NCBI GenBank assembly: GCA_951799405.1
Contig: OX637332.1
Span: 29,116,832 to 29,180,831, forward strand
Direction: 5' to 3'
DNA length: 64,000 nt
From: Agapetus fuscipes
Taxonomy: Eukaryota; Arthropoda; Insecta; Trichoptera; Glossosomatidae
Within the stretch, counting starts at the first letter, position 1, and every line of letters starts with the position of its first letter. The position numbers and the translations under genes are program-made. The notes beneath the pieces are model-generated. The model had not been told where the DNA came from. It worked only from the letters and a program-made list of their open reading frames with translations, and ran no database searches. Below are positions 1-10,574 of the stretch, one piece after another.

Positions 1-310
1 AGTTGATTGTAAAGACACTGCGTAGGTGTATTTCACAATACTGTAAAATAAATTAAAAGGCCTGATTAGGAATCAATATTTTTATTCACTTTGCTTGGCA
101 ACTTCTGATGTAATGGACTATACAGCAAAATTGTGATGTTGTACCGCTGGGTTGCTAGGGACTAGGTATAAAAATATTTTGTTATTGATTGCTTAGCACT
201 AAAGTCACATAGAGGTGTGATATTTGCCAAACAAACAATTTGCCAAAATGAACAAGAAAAAAAATCAAATTGGACCATTACATTTTTTTTTCTTTTGGCA
301 TTTATATATG

Positions 311-446
311 AGTTGCAGTGTGTATGTTCATTTAAGATTTGGGTTTTTATGTTGTAGGTTCACATGCGGCATGTACAAGTGCGAACTCATATGTGTCTAC
401 TTGTGAAAATGCAATGTTAAATATCTTTGCAATTTAGATTAGATTA
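311..446 (+). repeat. R230 repeat, 5'-truncated copy
   Basis: Keeps the half of the R230 unit that reads from the GTTCATTTAAGATTTGGG block through the ACATGCGGCATGT block to the CTTTGCAATTTAGATTAGA tail. The first half of the unit is missing. The 310 bases to its left hold nothing I recognise. Confidence 0.75.
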
Positions 447-870
447 GACATTAAAAGAATCCATTTAACCGAGCGGAATTTTGGACTTGCGGACTCCATT
501 CTTGTTATTTATTGTACAAGGCTATAATAACAATAATTACTAACATTGTTTTTCTTTTAGGCTAGTATTTATTGAATAATTGTACTTCCAGTTCAGGAAA
601 TAAAATATTATAAATGTTTTAGACAATAGTTTTTAGACACGTGTATATAGATATATTTAGACATGTAAATAATTAAGTACATAGAAATAATTGCATGTAT
701 GTAATGCTTGATTTAAAATTTTAGGGATTCAAGACAATTCGTCCACACATGACAACTCGTCCCTTTTATAAATTGTCCATGTATAAAGTTTGAACTCGAT
801 CTAATTGTCCTCAAACAAATGGTCAAAATATTTTATCTCTGTCTTTAGCTACTATTGATTTTTCTGACTC
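447..870. other. No gene seen; AT-rich spacer
   Basis: No splice-bounded coding segment is visible. Around 730-825 are short GACAATTCGTCC / GACAACTCGTCC / GTCCTCAAACAAATGGTC phrases, which resemble the GTCC-rich foldback repeat at 3462-4598. Confidence 0.4.
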
Positions 871-882
871 TTATTTTTGTGA

Positions 883-1112
883 GTGACATACCTTGCGTTC
901 AAAGCCAGAGGGCTAAGGTTCAATCCCCAGAAATGATTTCCTGTTTTGGTGTTTATATCAACCTGAAATAACTGTTGAGGTTTACTCAGCCTTCACAAGA
1001 AATGAGAACCTGTCCGCGTGTGAGCATGGGAATTCCCTCTTCAAGCCAAGTAGTTGGGAAAAGGTTGGCCCGCCTACCTGTGAAAATAAATGGGCTCCAC
1101 TTGATCAAAAAT
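883..1112 (+). repeat. SINE B, degenerate copy
   Basis: The tRNA-like head is worn, but a GGTTCAATCCCC box-B-like stretch is present. The diagnostic body follows: CTCAGCCTTCACAAGAAATG, then GAGAACC, GGGAATTCCC and the CCTGTGAAAATAAAT end. It is older than the copies near 42.0 and 61.3 kb. Confidence 0.7.
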
Positions 1113-1275
1113 GTAGGAAAAAAAAAACTAGATTCTAATCTAATAGTCGCATATAACTAATGTCATTTTCTGGTCTTCCATGTATTTTTCTTGTTCTAGA
1201 AAAAATATTGGATTGCTGCTTTTGGTTTTATAGGACTTAAATGGTATTTTTTTTATATTAACATGTCGATTGGTC

Positions 1276-1499
1276 TATAATCTAAGTTGCAAAGATATAT
1301 TACATGCATTCCCACAAGCAAACACGTTTAAGTTTGAACTTACACTTACCGCATGTGGACTTACAACATAAACACCCAATCTCAATTGAGCATGAGCCCT
1401 GCAACTCTTGCCGACCTTCCCTGAAGCAGGGGTGGCATTGGCAAAGTGAACCATAGCTACAGTATGGGTGGTCAGCCTGATACCAACCTATAAGTCAAG
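1276..1499 (-). repeat. R230 repeat, full-length
   Basis: Reads on the minus strand from the TTGACTTATAGGTTGGTATC end (1499) to the CTTTGCAACTTAGATTATAG tail (1276). All internal blocks are recognisable, including the CCCTG...CAGGG dyad and the GCGGTAAG block in the usual GCATGT position. Confidence 0.85.
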
Positions 1500-1791
1500 C
1501 AAAAAAAAAAATACAATATTGCAATTGTATTGTCGATTGATGGTAAGTAATTGCAATTTAAATTTATGATGAAAAGTCAAACAAAATAATGTAATAGGTA
1601 AATAGTTATAAAAATACATTTGCTTGAGCACATTCCACTTGGGTTAGAAAAGCTTAGTCAGATTTTTATGGAAAATTACAAAGTAAAAGAGTGTGTCAGC
1701 TCAAATGTAAATTCCTCTCTACACGTGTTCATATGTCAAGTAGAAATTCCTAGTCCAAAAGTCCAACTAAGCCGTCATTAGTTTCCATCTG

Positions 1792-2303
1792 TAATCTAAG
1801 TTGCAAAGATATCAATACCTTAAAGGTAAAACTGAATAAGTGACATATTGGAATAACATGCGTTTCTCGAACAAACACACCTGTTTTCCTATTTTCTACG
1901 AGAGAAACCGTAAAAAAGTATGAAAATCGTGTAGTTTAGATGTTTTTCATGAGTATTTCATTATAATTAGTTGGCTAACTATGAGAAGTTACATCCAATA
2001 AAATGTATTATCCACGTTTTCTCAAATCAGCACTATTTATTTACCTTTAACACGTATAAGTTTGCATTTACACACGCCGCATGTGGACTTAAAACATAAA
2101 AACCCAATCTCAAATGAACATAAGCCCTGTAACTCTTGCCGACTCTCCCTAAAACAGGGGTGACACTGGCAAAGTCAAGGAACTTAACAGTATAGCCCTT
2201 TGTCCGGAGATTCTATTATTTCTCAACCGAAACCATAGACAAACCGACCGTGTGAAAAGGAGGCAAAGGTAGTCAGACTCATACCGACGTATAAGTCATT
2301 GAT
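1792..2303 (-). repeat. R230 repeat split by a MITE
   Basis: The R230 tail (1792-1816) and body (2051-2303) are separated by a 234-bp insertion. The body also carries an odd GC-rich patch at about 2180-2270 between the CAAAGTCAAGG and ATACCGACGTATAAGTC blocks. Confidence 0.7.
1817..2050. mobile_element. MITE-T, copy 1
   Basis: Starts ACCTTAAAGGTAAAACTGAA and ends TTTACCTTTAA, giving imperfect terminal inverted repeats. The inner block TTTTCTACGAGAGAAA is shared with copies at 27.7, 35.6, 37.8 and 63.4 kb. It sits inside an R230 copy and so is younger than that copy. No transposase is encoded. Confidence 0.65.
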
Positions 2304-2929
2304 TCTGATATTTTATTGTGAATGAAATTTAGGTTATTTTATATGAAAGCTATATTGTAAAAAACTTAATGGCTTATACTTGTTTTTTATTAACTTATAT
2401 ACTAATTTATTCAGCCAAGACTTACTATTTTATTTTCCAACTAAACTAAGGCATATTTAATTTTAATCAAACTCTTATTTTATTTAATTTACTTTAGAAT
2501 GTCCAATAGTTGTATTAGCAACTTCTTACAAGAGTTTTCAGTATTAGAATGGTTGCAAATGCAACTCTAGTTGCTGATACAACTATTTGATTTCATATTC
2601 TGCTTTAATATGATATTTCTTTGCATTTATTTTGCATTCCGAAAAAAAGTGACTCCTGTACCTATAAAATTGTATTTTTTTACTTTTATCATAGGAATGT
2701 GTATAAAAAAAAACTAGTGTATTCACAATTTGAAGAATTCTTTAATTCAGCGCAGTCTTTCATTCTATATAATATATTCTATAAACAACTCATTTCTCAT
2801 TTATGAAAAAAATCTTATATTTCTGCCTTTGTTTCTAAACGACTCATGTATTGCAAGGATTCATTGAATACTCATTTTTATATACTCTTACTTTAACTGT
2901 ACTTATCTTATCATTATTTTGTTTTTACA
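2304..2929. other. No gene seen
   Basis: Strongly AT-rich. I see no repeat family from elsewhere in the window and no coding segment with splice sites. Confidence 0.4.
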
Positions 2930-3091
2930 ATGAGGTCCGAACATTTTTTGAATTTGAAACTTTTTTTTCAGTTAGAAAAAGTGAGTTTTGTATGGGCTGC
3001 TGTCTGTACTAACCAATAACAAAATATATAATAGCAACCCGGCTGGGTGACGACACAATATTGTCTATGCCAATTCATGTGCGGACCTCAT
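2930..3091. mobile_element. Short inverted-repeat element (ATGAGGTC family), copy 1
   Basis: Begins ATGAGGTCCGAACAT and ends ATGTGCGGACCTCAT, a nearly perfect terminal inverted repeat. The interior (about GAATTTGAAAC...AGTTAG and AATATTGTCTATGCC) matches the element at 63769-63915 in inverted orientation. Target duplication not clear. Confidence 0.6.
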
Positions 3092-3461
3092 AGTCAAGAA
3101 TAGAAACAAATAGTATTATTTACACCTTTACAAAATGTCGTATTATAGTCCATATCCATTCTTTAATCTGTCTTAACCCATCAAATACTCTTCAATTTTA
3201 TCTTTTTTTATTATTAACCATCTGGCAATCATCATCATCATAATCATTAATAAAAACTTTATGTTTGGAGAAACAATAACTTTGTCAATTGAATGAAGTC
3301 AATGTTGAAGATAGTTCATAAAAAAGTTGTAATATTAAATCCAGTTTCAAGTCACTTTTTCCATATAAAAAAGTGAGTTTAGCTCTGGTTTTGGGTTCAA
3401 AAAAGAATAAGGACCATATTGTTTAGTGTTCAGAGAACATCATTTTTCAATTCAAGTTAGG
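3092..3461. other. No gene seen
   Basis: AT-rich spacer with an ATCATCATCATAATC simple-repeat stretch near 3228-3247. No supported feature. Confidence 0.35.
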
Positions 3462-4598
3462 ATCGGTTCCACGGCAAATTGGTCGCAGATAACCCGTCCA
3501 TAGACAGCTCAGACATGGGCTAATTTGTTACACAGTTTGTCCACACAAATTTTTGGTCACATACAATATATTTTCCACAGACAGCTCCATCACAGAAAAT
3601 TACAATCAATCAAAACTACAGTTCTGTACCTTAGAGCAGTGGTTCCCAAACTATGGTACGCGTACCACCAGTGGTACGCGACGCTTTTTAAGGTGGTACG
3701 CAAGCAGCCATGGCCATAGGAAATACATAGTAAATAATAAGATAAAACGTTTTTCAATTTCGCGCTTAAAGTTAAAAGTACAACTGAGCCAAATATTTCC
3801 TCTTTTGTTTCGACCATGCAGCACCATTTTTCAGACTAAGACAGGCTTGTCCCGCCACGATTACTTAAATACTAATGTTGGACACCCCTGCACTAAGAGT
3901 ATTGTATTTTTTTTCTATAATAAATAATAATGTTTTCATTAACAGTTGCAGTTTTTATTACTTTACCATTTGAATGATTTTTTTAACTGTTGCACTTCAG
4001 TGGTACGCCACTGATTTATAATTTCATTAGTGGTACGCGAAATAAAAAGTTTGGGAACCACTGCCTTAGAGCATAAACAACGGAAGTCCACTTTTTTGCG
4101 TGTTTGAGTTAATGATGCAGAAATTATTATAATTAGCTGTTCTATAAGTGGTAAAAATATTGGAGTCCTCTGACTCAAAGTTACTGAGATATCAAGTGTA
4201 ATAAATATGGGATGCACATAAAAGTGCGAGCATAAACCACGGAAGTTCCACATACGTTGTTCACATTACTTCACATTAAATAAATATCGATAAAAGAAGA
4301 TGAACAGTTTTTACAGATCAAAAATATCTCGTCTAGTTTAGAAGTTATGATGATTTAAAAAAGTGCACATTTTCACTAAAACTCGTCTCCTGCACATTTT
4401 ACTAAATGTGACTACCGTTGTTTATGCTCTAAGGTACAGAGCTATTACAAAGGTTTTGTGATGGAGCTGTCTGTGGGCCTATATTGTATGTGAACGAAAT
4501 GTCTTTGACTGAAAAGTGACGTGTGACAAATTTGTCCATGGCCGAACTGTCTGTGAACAAGTTATCTTTGACCCATTTGTCGTCACACGGTTACGATC
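3462..4598. mobile_element. Large foldback element with long inverted arms
   Basis: The left arm (about 3462-3636) and right arm (about 4415-4598) are inverted copies. Both read GATCG, then GACAAATTGG-type phrases, then CACAGACAGCTCCATCAC and GTACCTTAGAGC, then toward an AAACAACGG block. The arms are about 180 bp and imperfect. A separate hAT MITE sits in the left arm at its CCTTAGAG site. No coding capacity is visible. Confidence 0.65.
3637..4063. mobile_element. hAT-type MITE with 8-bp target duplication
   Basis: Termini CAGTGGTTCCCAAACT and AGTTTGGGAACCACTG are perfect inverted repeats of the CAGTG class typical of hAT elements. The flanks CCTTAGAG (3629-3636) and CCTTAGAG (4064-4071) are a perfect 8-bp target duplication, the size expected for hAT. 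Subterminal GTGGTACGC boxes repeat at both ends. It is 427 bp with no transposase. Confidence 0.9.
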
Positions 4599-4970
4599 AA
4601 TGTCTCAAGTATAAAACTTAACTTGAATGTAGAAATGTAAGGAAATTAAAACAGCGCTTCTTGTGAGCTTTTTATTTTCTGTACATTTTTGCTAAACGCT
4701 CTACTCGAGTTTGAACACAGTATTTTATACTTGAGAATCTACAATAAAATATGTTACTTCCTATGAAAACGTTGATATATTTATGCATTTATTACAATTG
4801 TACTATTTTCTCATTAGTTTTTTCAGGATTGTCTATTTGAAATACCACACAAGGGTGCTGTAAGATTTTTTTAATGTACATGTAATTCTCACATTAAAAC
4901 TTATATACAAAGTTGTATCAAAGATATGTATGCAGTAGATACTTCATATTTTTTTCTTTAGGGGCCGTCC
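4599..4970. other. No gene seen
   Basis: AT-rich; I recognise no repeat or coding segment. Confidence 0.35.
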
Positions 4971-5261
4971 ATAAATTACGCCATCAATTTTGGCCGATTT
5001 TCGACCCCCCCCCCCCCCCCCCCTTGCAATCATCCTATAGTCATTATCTAATGACCCCTCCCCCCCTCTTGCTGTAATAATGGATGAGCTTAATAATTAA
5101 TAATGTTATATTACTTACATAATATTTTGTATATTTTGTAGAAATTGGTATTTACAAGAACGACGTCACTTTTGGTACTCGTACATCATTTGCCATCATC
5201 CGCACAGACCAGTCTCCCCCCCCCCCCCTAAATGCGAATGACGTAATATATGGACAGCCCC
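4971..5261. mobile_element. MITE with GGGGCCGTCCATAAATTACG termini
   Basis: The left end GGGGCCGTCCATAAATTACG and the right end CGTAATATATGGACAGCCCC are inverted repeats. The flanks are TTTA on the left and TTAA on the right, suggesting a TTAA-type target with one later change. The interior carries C homopolymers (18 or more near 4986-5022, and shorter runs near 5059 and 5217) that are prone to sequencing error. Confidence 0.75.
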
Positions 5262-5700
5262 TTAAGTATATTTGTTACAATTTACATTGTAAAATTGTAA
5301 TTATCTTAACTTATTTATTTATTTGAGTTATTACTTATGTAACTCACTTCTGTACTAATTTTGTATTAAACTAAATGCTAAATCTCAATCATTGTGTTTT
5401 AATAAAAATGAATGGAAACTAAAATGCTCACCAGGAGTTGTTAATTTATTTTCCATATATTTTTTTGGTAAACACTATTTTTGAGTTTAGATGTGAAGTT
5501 TTTATACTGCTGAATTCTCATCTCGATATTATTGTAACTGTGCTTCTTCAATTGTTATACTCCTCGTTAGAAAACTGTAAAAATTTACTATTTATAATTA
5601 TTGTAAATTAATAATACTGTAAAAAATGTACAAATGAATAATATAGATAATAATAATCAATTGGTTTCTTTTCTTCCACCTATCCCCTTAAAATAAGCAT
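5262..5700. other. No gene seen
   Basis: AT-rich spacer. At 5710 a CAGGCATGTCAAACTC stretch resembles a hAT terminus, but I could not find a partner end. Confidence 0.3.
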
Positions 5701-5767
5701 ACCTTAAAGCAGGCATGTCAAACTCTCGTGATATGGCGGGGGGCATGACCAATTTTGTTCTATGTTG

Positions 5768-5973
5768 CAGTGGCGAAGGGTGCCATACAACTCGATTCCC
5801 ATCGGTTTCCCTTTTAAAATGAGGCAAAAATGATAATAAAGTAGACTGCATGATTTCAATGGGGGAAAAATATGTATTTTTTTACTTTGTGCCTATATTT
5901 TTTAACTACTTTGTTGCATGAGTTCAAAACGGAAGCCGATGGGAATCGAGTTGTATGGCACCCTTTGCCACTG
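5768..5973. mobile_element. hAT-type MITE (CAGTGGCGAA family), copy 1
   Basis: Ends CAGTGGCGAAGGGTGCCATA and its inverted match. The flanks CTATGTTG (5760-5767) and CTATGCTG (5974-5981) are an 8-bp target duplication with one mismatch. It shares length and interior with the copy at 22312-22515, lying in the opposite orientation. Confidence 0.85.
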
Positions 5974-5982
5974 CTATGCTGG

Positions 5983-6262
5983 GATTTATTTAGTGAGCGC
6001 TGTTTTTGCGCGAATCACACCTCAAGAGCCCTCTGCGCACTTTGTCGTCACTGTTGAAAGCGCCAAGCAACACCTAGTTGCTGTAAGGCTGGATGGACCT
6101 ACGGTGACTGGCCTTTGGTAAAAGTATATGAATTCTTCAACCCAGTTAAGAGCGTATTAGCGAATATAAATGGTATATTTTTTATGCTCCGCCAGGATTC
6201 GAACAAAAGACTTTCTATTTACCGAGTCTGAAGCGTTACCACTAGACTCCAGACCAGTCGAA
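5983..6262 (-). repeat. SINE A, minus-strand copy
   Basis: Read on the minus strand it has a tRNA-like head (GGTCTGGAGTCTAGTGGTAA, then a box-B-like TTCGAATCC), the AACTAGGTGTTGCTTG-region body, and the GGGCTCTTGAGGTGTGAT tail ending in AAATAAATCC. It is diverged, and it directly abuts the hAT MITE to its left. Confidence 0.75.
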
Positions 6263-6450
6263 CCGCAAAGAACTGAAGTTAAAATTTCATTAAATGTAAA
6301 TCGACGACAACTGGGAAGTATGTTTTCAAAATGCCTGCCATAAAGTGAAAGCGATGGGGGAAAGAACAAACATGCAAGAAATAAACAAATGTTAAAAAGT
6401 AATGTACTGAGTGTTGGTGACAGTTGAGGGAAGGCGCTGTGATGATGAAG

Positions 6451-6761
6451 GGACCGGTCCGTAGTCCAGTGGCAACACTTCGGACTCGTAAATGGAAGGT
6501 TGTGGATTCGGATCCCGGCGGAGCACAAAAATATACCATTTATATTTCGAGTGTGCTCTTCGCTGAGTTGAAAAATTCATAAACCTTTACCAAAGACCGG
6601 TCACTGAAAGGTCCATCCAACCTTACAACAACTGGGTCTTGCTTGAGAATTTGCGCTTTCTACAGCGACGACCAAGCTCGCAGAGGGCTCTTGAGGTGTG
6701 ATACACACAAAAACAGCGCTCACCAAATAAATCATCCTAATAATATTATTTATTATTAGAG
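6451..6761 (+). repeat. SINE A, full-length copy
   Basis: The head GGTCCGTAGTCCAGTGGCAA holds an A-box-like block and GTGGATTCGGATCCCGG holds a B-box-like block. The body follows, then the tail AGGGCTCTTGAGGTGTGAT-ACACAC-AAAACAGCGCTC and AATAAATCATCC-type repeats. This is a Pol III SINE with a tRNA-derived head and a LINE-derived tail, not a tRNA gene. Confidence 0.85.
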
Positions 6762-7021
6762 TCTACAAACTGATAAAATCAATGTAATTTGTTTTTCTAT
6801 AACAAAATACCTACTCCTTAATTTTTTAACAACACAGCCATCTTCACATAGTGTTTTAGAAGATAAAAGTGAACCTGCAACTTAGATTATTGAATATAAT
6901 TATCATGACTATATTTTTTTACCTGGGGCTATAATAGCAGCCGGAATAAGCAATTTTTTACCCTCCCCACCATTCAAATCAAATATTAACAAAACGATGC
7001 TGCCAACATAGCAAATCCAAT
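6762..7021. other. No gene seen
   Basis: AT-rich spacer between a SINE and an R230/LINE composite; nothing recognised. Confidence 0.3.
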
Positions 7022-7411
7022 CCTGAATAAAAAAAAATGACGGCTGATCTGTATTAATGTAGGCGGCTAAGGCCAAGAATCAATTTTATTTTTTATAGAT
7101 GTTTTGTAGATTTTTAGTGTCTGTTTGTTTGTACAACTGGATGTAATTAATTGCTTGTATTCTTTGACTTATAGGTTGGTATGAGGCTGCTTACCCATAC
7201 TGTAAAAAATGGTTCACTTGGCCAAGTCACCCCTGTTTCAGGGAAGGTCGGCAAGAGTTGCAGGGCTTATGTTCATTTGAGATTGTTTTTTTTATATTGT
7301 AGGTCCACATGCGGCATGTGTGAGCGCGAAATTATGCGTGTCTGCTTGTGGGAATGCATTTAATATGAACCTCAAATGATACATATCTGCATCTTAGATT
7401 TAGATGATATA
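7022..7411 (+). mobile_element. R230 joined to an RTE-like LINE 3' end
   Basis: Starts with GGCTGATCTGTATTAATG and GGCGGCTAAGG, which match the C-terminal codons of LINE fragments (compare 62140-62175). A spacer of about 85 bp then runs through GTAATTAATTGCTTGTATTC into a standard R230 unit (7163-7411). The same order occurs at 47880-48310 on the other strand, so the junction is ancestral rather than chance. Confidence 0.7.
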
Positions 7412-7559
7412 TTAGCTTTTTATCAAAAAAACAAATATCAGTAGGTATCTACTTATGTTGTGTTCATATTTTTCCTTTAAATATGCTGCAACAATATAAT
7501 TTTAGCTCCGATGCAAAACAAGTCGTTAAATTTGAATTTTAAATTTCCCTCCCATTCAA

Positions 7560-7962
7560 ATTGTGTATTGTTGGCAGCAGCTTTCGTAGTTATTTCGGCT
7601 TTCGGCTCGCGCACTTCGGCACCCGAGCACAAAACGTGGCGCAAACACTCAACCATCGCGTAAACCGAAATACGTATGAAACATTCAAATAACGCTCTCA
7701 ACGAGTGTATTAGTTTTCATATATTTTACTGTTTACGCTGTGGTCGAGTATTTATGTTTTACACTCGTTTCTTTTCCTTTGGGTGCTTCTCAAACTCCAC
7801 AACGGTGCGGTCGGCAGAAGTCAGTGTTTGCCAGTCTGGGTCAGTTCTCTACAGAGCGAGAGCGCGCCTGCGTACAGCACTGACATTTGACACCACGTGC
7901 GTCGACATATGGACTTGGGACCTGTGATAGTCGAAATTAAATAAAACTGCAGCGGTTGTTCA
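7560..7962 (+). promoter_or_regulatory. Putative promoter region of the Pathetic-like gene
   Basis: This is a GC- and CpG-richer patch in an AT-rich window, free of the repeat families. It holds three TCAGT initiator-like motifs at 7821, 7841 and 7960, a GAGCGAGAGCGCGC stretch, a CACGTG E-box near 7893 and a weak TAAATAAAA at 7938. TCAGT is the classic arthropod initiator. Assigning it to the gene with exons at 54.9-61.8 kb rests on strand and order only. Confidence 0.45.
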
Positions 7963-8011
7963 GTGAAACTGTGATCGCCGGTCGTCCAGCCCACCTGTCC
8001 GCAAATCGCAG
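7962..8011 (+). other. Putative non-coding exon 1
   Basis: Runs from the A of the TCAGT motif (7962) to CGCAG, followed by a perfect GTGAGT donor at 8012. It contains no ATG, as expected for a 5' leader exon. The true start could be further upstream at 7822 or 7842. Expression data would be needed to join it to the exon at 54855. Confidence 0.4.
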
Positions 8012-8017
8012 GTGAGT

Positions 8018-10150
8018 TTTGTACTCTACTTAAGTGTTTACTAGCTATAATGATTTCATTCAGCAGAATGTTGCACAAGCCGAATATAGCCCCCTTATAT
8101 TATTATAATCATGTACCTACCTACGCACAAGCGACACCTACACAAAAAAAACATAGTAATTATAATAAAAAAAAACGTGGGTAACTGTTTCTCTAACGCT
8201 ATTCCACTAAAAGTATTTTTTCCGTTGTATTTTTTTCAACCCAGGTAAACTCCAATTCTAAACAATTATAGGTTATTTTTTGTGTGTTTTTTTTCCATAC
8301 GCACTCAAACACTGTTGTAGCTGTTATTGTGTCTCTACTTCTATAAGGGTGGCTAAAGCCTCTACAAAATTGCATCATTCATTTGCATTTGTATTTTTTT
8401 TTCTTAAATTTTCTAGTGTTTAATAGTACGTAGGTATATTTTATTAATGTAATATTTTGGCTTTTTTTTTTGGAGAAGTTTTGATTCTTGTGTTTTAACC
8501 AGAAGCGTACCATTAGTTTTTTTTACAATTTGATTTTATTCGTGTAAGTACATACAAACATTTCAATTCTTTTAAATAACACAGTTTCTTTTTTAAACAC
8601 TTAAATATTTTCAATCCATTCACATATTATATATTCTTGCATATTGCATTCATAACATTGTAAGTTTGAGTACTATTTCATCATCCATTCTTACCCATCA
8701 CCCAACCCACAATATCATATCATTCTTCAGTTTAATTTACTATCGCATACTCTTGTAGATAACATTCCTTTTCTTCTTATTTCACCCAAGTTTATCTTTT
8801 AATGGTTTACAATTGTAAGTTTTTAATTGTGTTGTTTATCCTCTTCGCAAGGTAAAAAAAAAATAGGAACTTGTAATATGATTTTTGTTCAAATATTACT
8901 ATTAACATTAGAATCAGCAGTAGCTGTAATTCAAGCTTATGTATTTTCAACGCTAAGAACCTTATATTCAAGAGAAATTAATTAATGACAACTCATTCAA
9001 ATCACCCATTTCTAGGATCAAAGCCACATTCAAAAGGAGACGCTTTTTAGCAGGCTTTAAGTCACTGCCACTTTTTTGTATTGAAACAAATTTATGATTT
9101 CAATTCTGAGTTTAAACTAAGAAGACCATCTCAATGCAGAACATACGTCTTATCTTAATTTTTATTTAGTATTCGAAACGGCAAAATGCACCCAATCTGT
9201 ACGAAATATGAAAATTTAAAAAAAGCCTTCAAGAAATGGGGTAATACATACTTTTTAAATAATAAAATTGTAGTCAACTAAAATGTAAAAATAAATCCAT
9301 TACACACACATACCTATCCGATTCGCTCTCCGTTTTTTGACTCACCTGTGGTTTTACCTGCCAACATTAATTTATCGATTTTTTCATACTTTCGTGTGAG
9401 TGACCTGTCTGGGTACGTGATATATAATCGGCCTTATTCAGAGTCTATCGTACATTAAACTCTTATTTATTCAAATTTCACGTTTATACATCGCAGGTAA
9501 AAATATAATATATCTTTACTTGGTGAACTGGTAGATCAAATAACTTCATGAATTTTCGCTCACGGGAATTTTCTATGAAATAAGTGAGACCTTAGTATTC
9601 GATTGATTATGAATAACACTTGTATGCTATCGACACTTATCAATAAGTTAAATTTATATGTACTCGTATATATACATCATTGCACCACTTCTTTTTCTCG
9701 TTCATACGTATTTTTTACCGCATACAAAATTCAGAATTAAATATGTTTAAAATACTAATTACTCCTATAAATTAAAAATAATGAAACTCTCCTGCAAAAT
9801 CTCTAGCCACCCTCAGTGAAATGTTAATGATAATGACAGCCCACAGGTACAGTTTCCTTCTATTCTTCTATTTTATAACATCTTAAAACCATTGTAAACA
9901 GTTTTTTTTTGTGTTTGAAAACACTTTTTTTTAGTTTGACCACCCATTCAGCGAAAAAAAAATGCACACAATTTTGGCAATGCCACCCAGGTTGCTTCGA
10001 TTAGCGATTTTATTATACTTCAAGTACAAACACACCTGCGACACGAGTAAGCGCAAACTTGAACGTGTGTCATTGTTTATTTCGTTATAAATTGAACCTG
10101 AGTAATTAAATTGTTCTAAGGTTTGCGCATTTACGGAGTTTTTTTTTTAC
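8018..10150 (+). other. Putative intron, mostly unique sequence
   Basis: The longest stretch without the abundant repeats. It has many T and A homopolymers. One 30-bp relic at 8346-8376 (GTGGCTAAAGCCTCTACAAA) resembles the minus-strand end of the RTE-like LINE. A possible alternative leader exon ends at 9496 (ATCGCAG then GTAAAA) but is unsupported. Confidence 0.4.
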
Positions 10151-10159
10151 AGAGAACTT

Positions 10160-10280
10160 TTTTATTCAACACAGTTTTATTTTCACTTTTTTTTGTGTTA
10201 CATTGCCTAAGCAAGCGCTATCGGACTTTATCCGTCCATCTTCAGAGTAATTGTCAATAAAACTCAGTTTTAAGTGTTTT
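10160..10280 (-). mobile_element. Hammerhead-like cassette c, with short inverted arms
   Basis: On the minus strand CTGAAGA (10239-10245) is followed by T, a GGAC...GTCC stem and GATAGCGC. CTGAAGA fits the hammerhead core CUGANGA. GATA stands where GAAA is expected, so this copy is probably dead. CAGTTTTATT to the left and AATAAAACTC to the right form short inverted arms. Confidence 0.45.
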
Positions 10281-10482
10281 TTTTCTGCAATCAAATTACT
10301 AAGGCGCAAAGGTGTTTTGAGGTTCACACTGTACATAAACAGGCACCTGGAAGTTCTAGCTTACACATAATTGTTCTTTTACAAAAAAAAACTATGAAAC
10401 TCAGATGCACAGTAGCTCTGCTACTCTTTCCACTTTCTAGAAAAGGAACGACGAAACGTCCATTTGTCGCGTGGACATTCTG

Positions 10483-10574
10483 TCACGTGGAAATTATGTC
10501 GGTGGACATTCTATCAATGGACATTTTGTCACGTGGAAATTATGTCGGTGGACATTCTATCAATGGACATTTTG
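10483..10574. repeat. Two tandem 46-bp units
   Basis: The unit begins TCACGTGGAAATTATGTCGG and repeats exactly at 10483 and 10529. It is built of GTGGACATT / CAATGGACATTTTGTC phrases like those in the foldback at 3462-4598, so it is probably part of a related element spanning about 10445-10590. Confidence 0.75.

Noticed and set aside
7887..7900. CLEAR-type lysosomal element at CACCACGTGCGT
   Set aside because: Only the CACGTG core matches; one E-box is expected often by chance.
9440..9496. Alternative leader exon ending ATCGCAG before GTAAAA
   Set aside because: The TATA-like TATATAA is only about 19 bases from the initiator-like TTCAGAG, and the donor is mediocre. No further support.
9821..9846. 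ATG exon candidate ending CCCACAG before GTACAG
   Set aside because: Poor donor and wrong phase for the exon at 61198.
10483..10574. CRISPR-like repeat
   Set aside because: Two directly abutting tandem units without spacers in a eukaryotic repeat.
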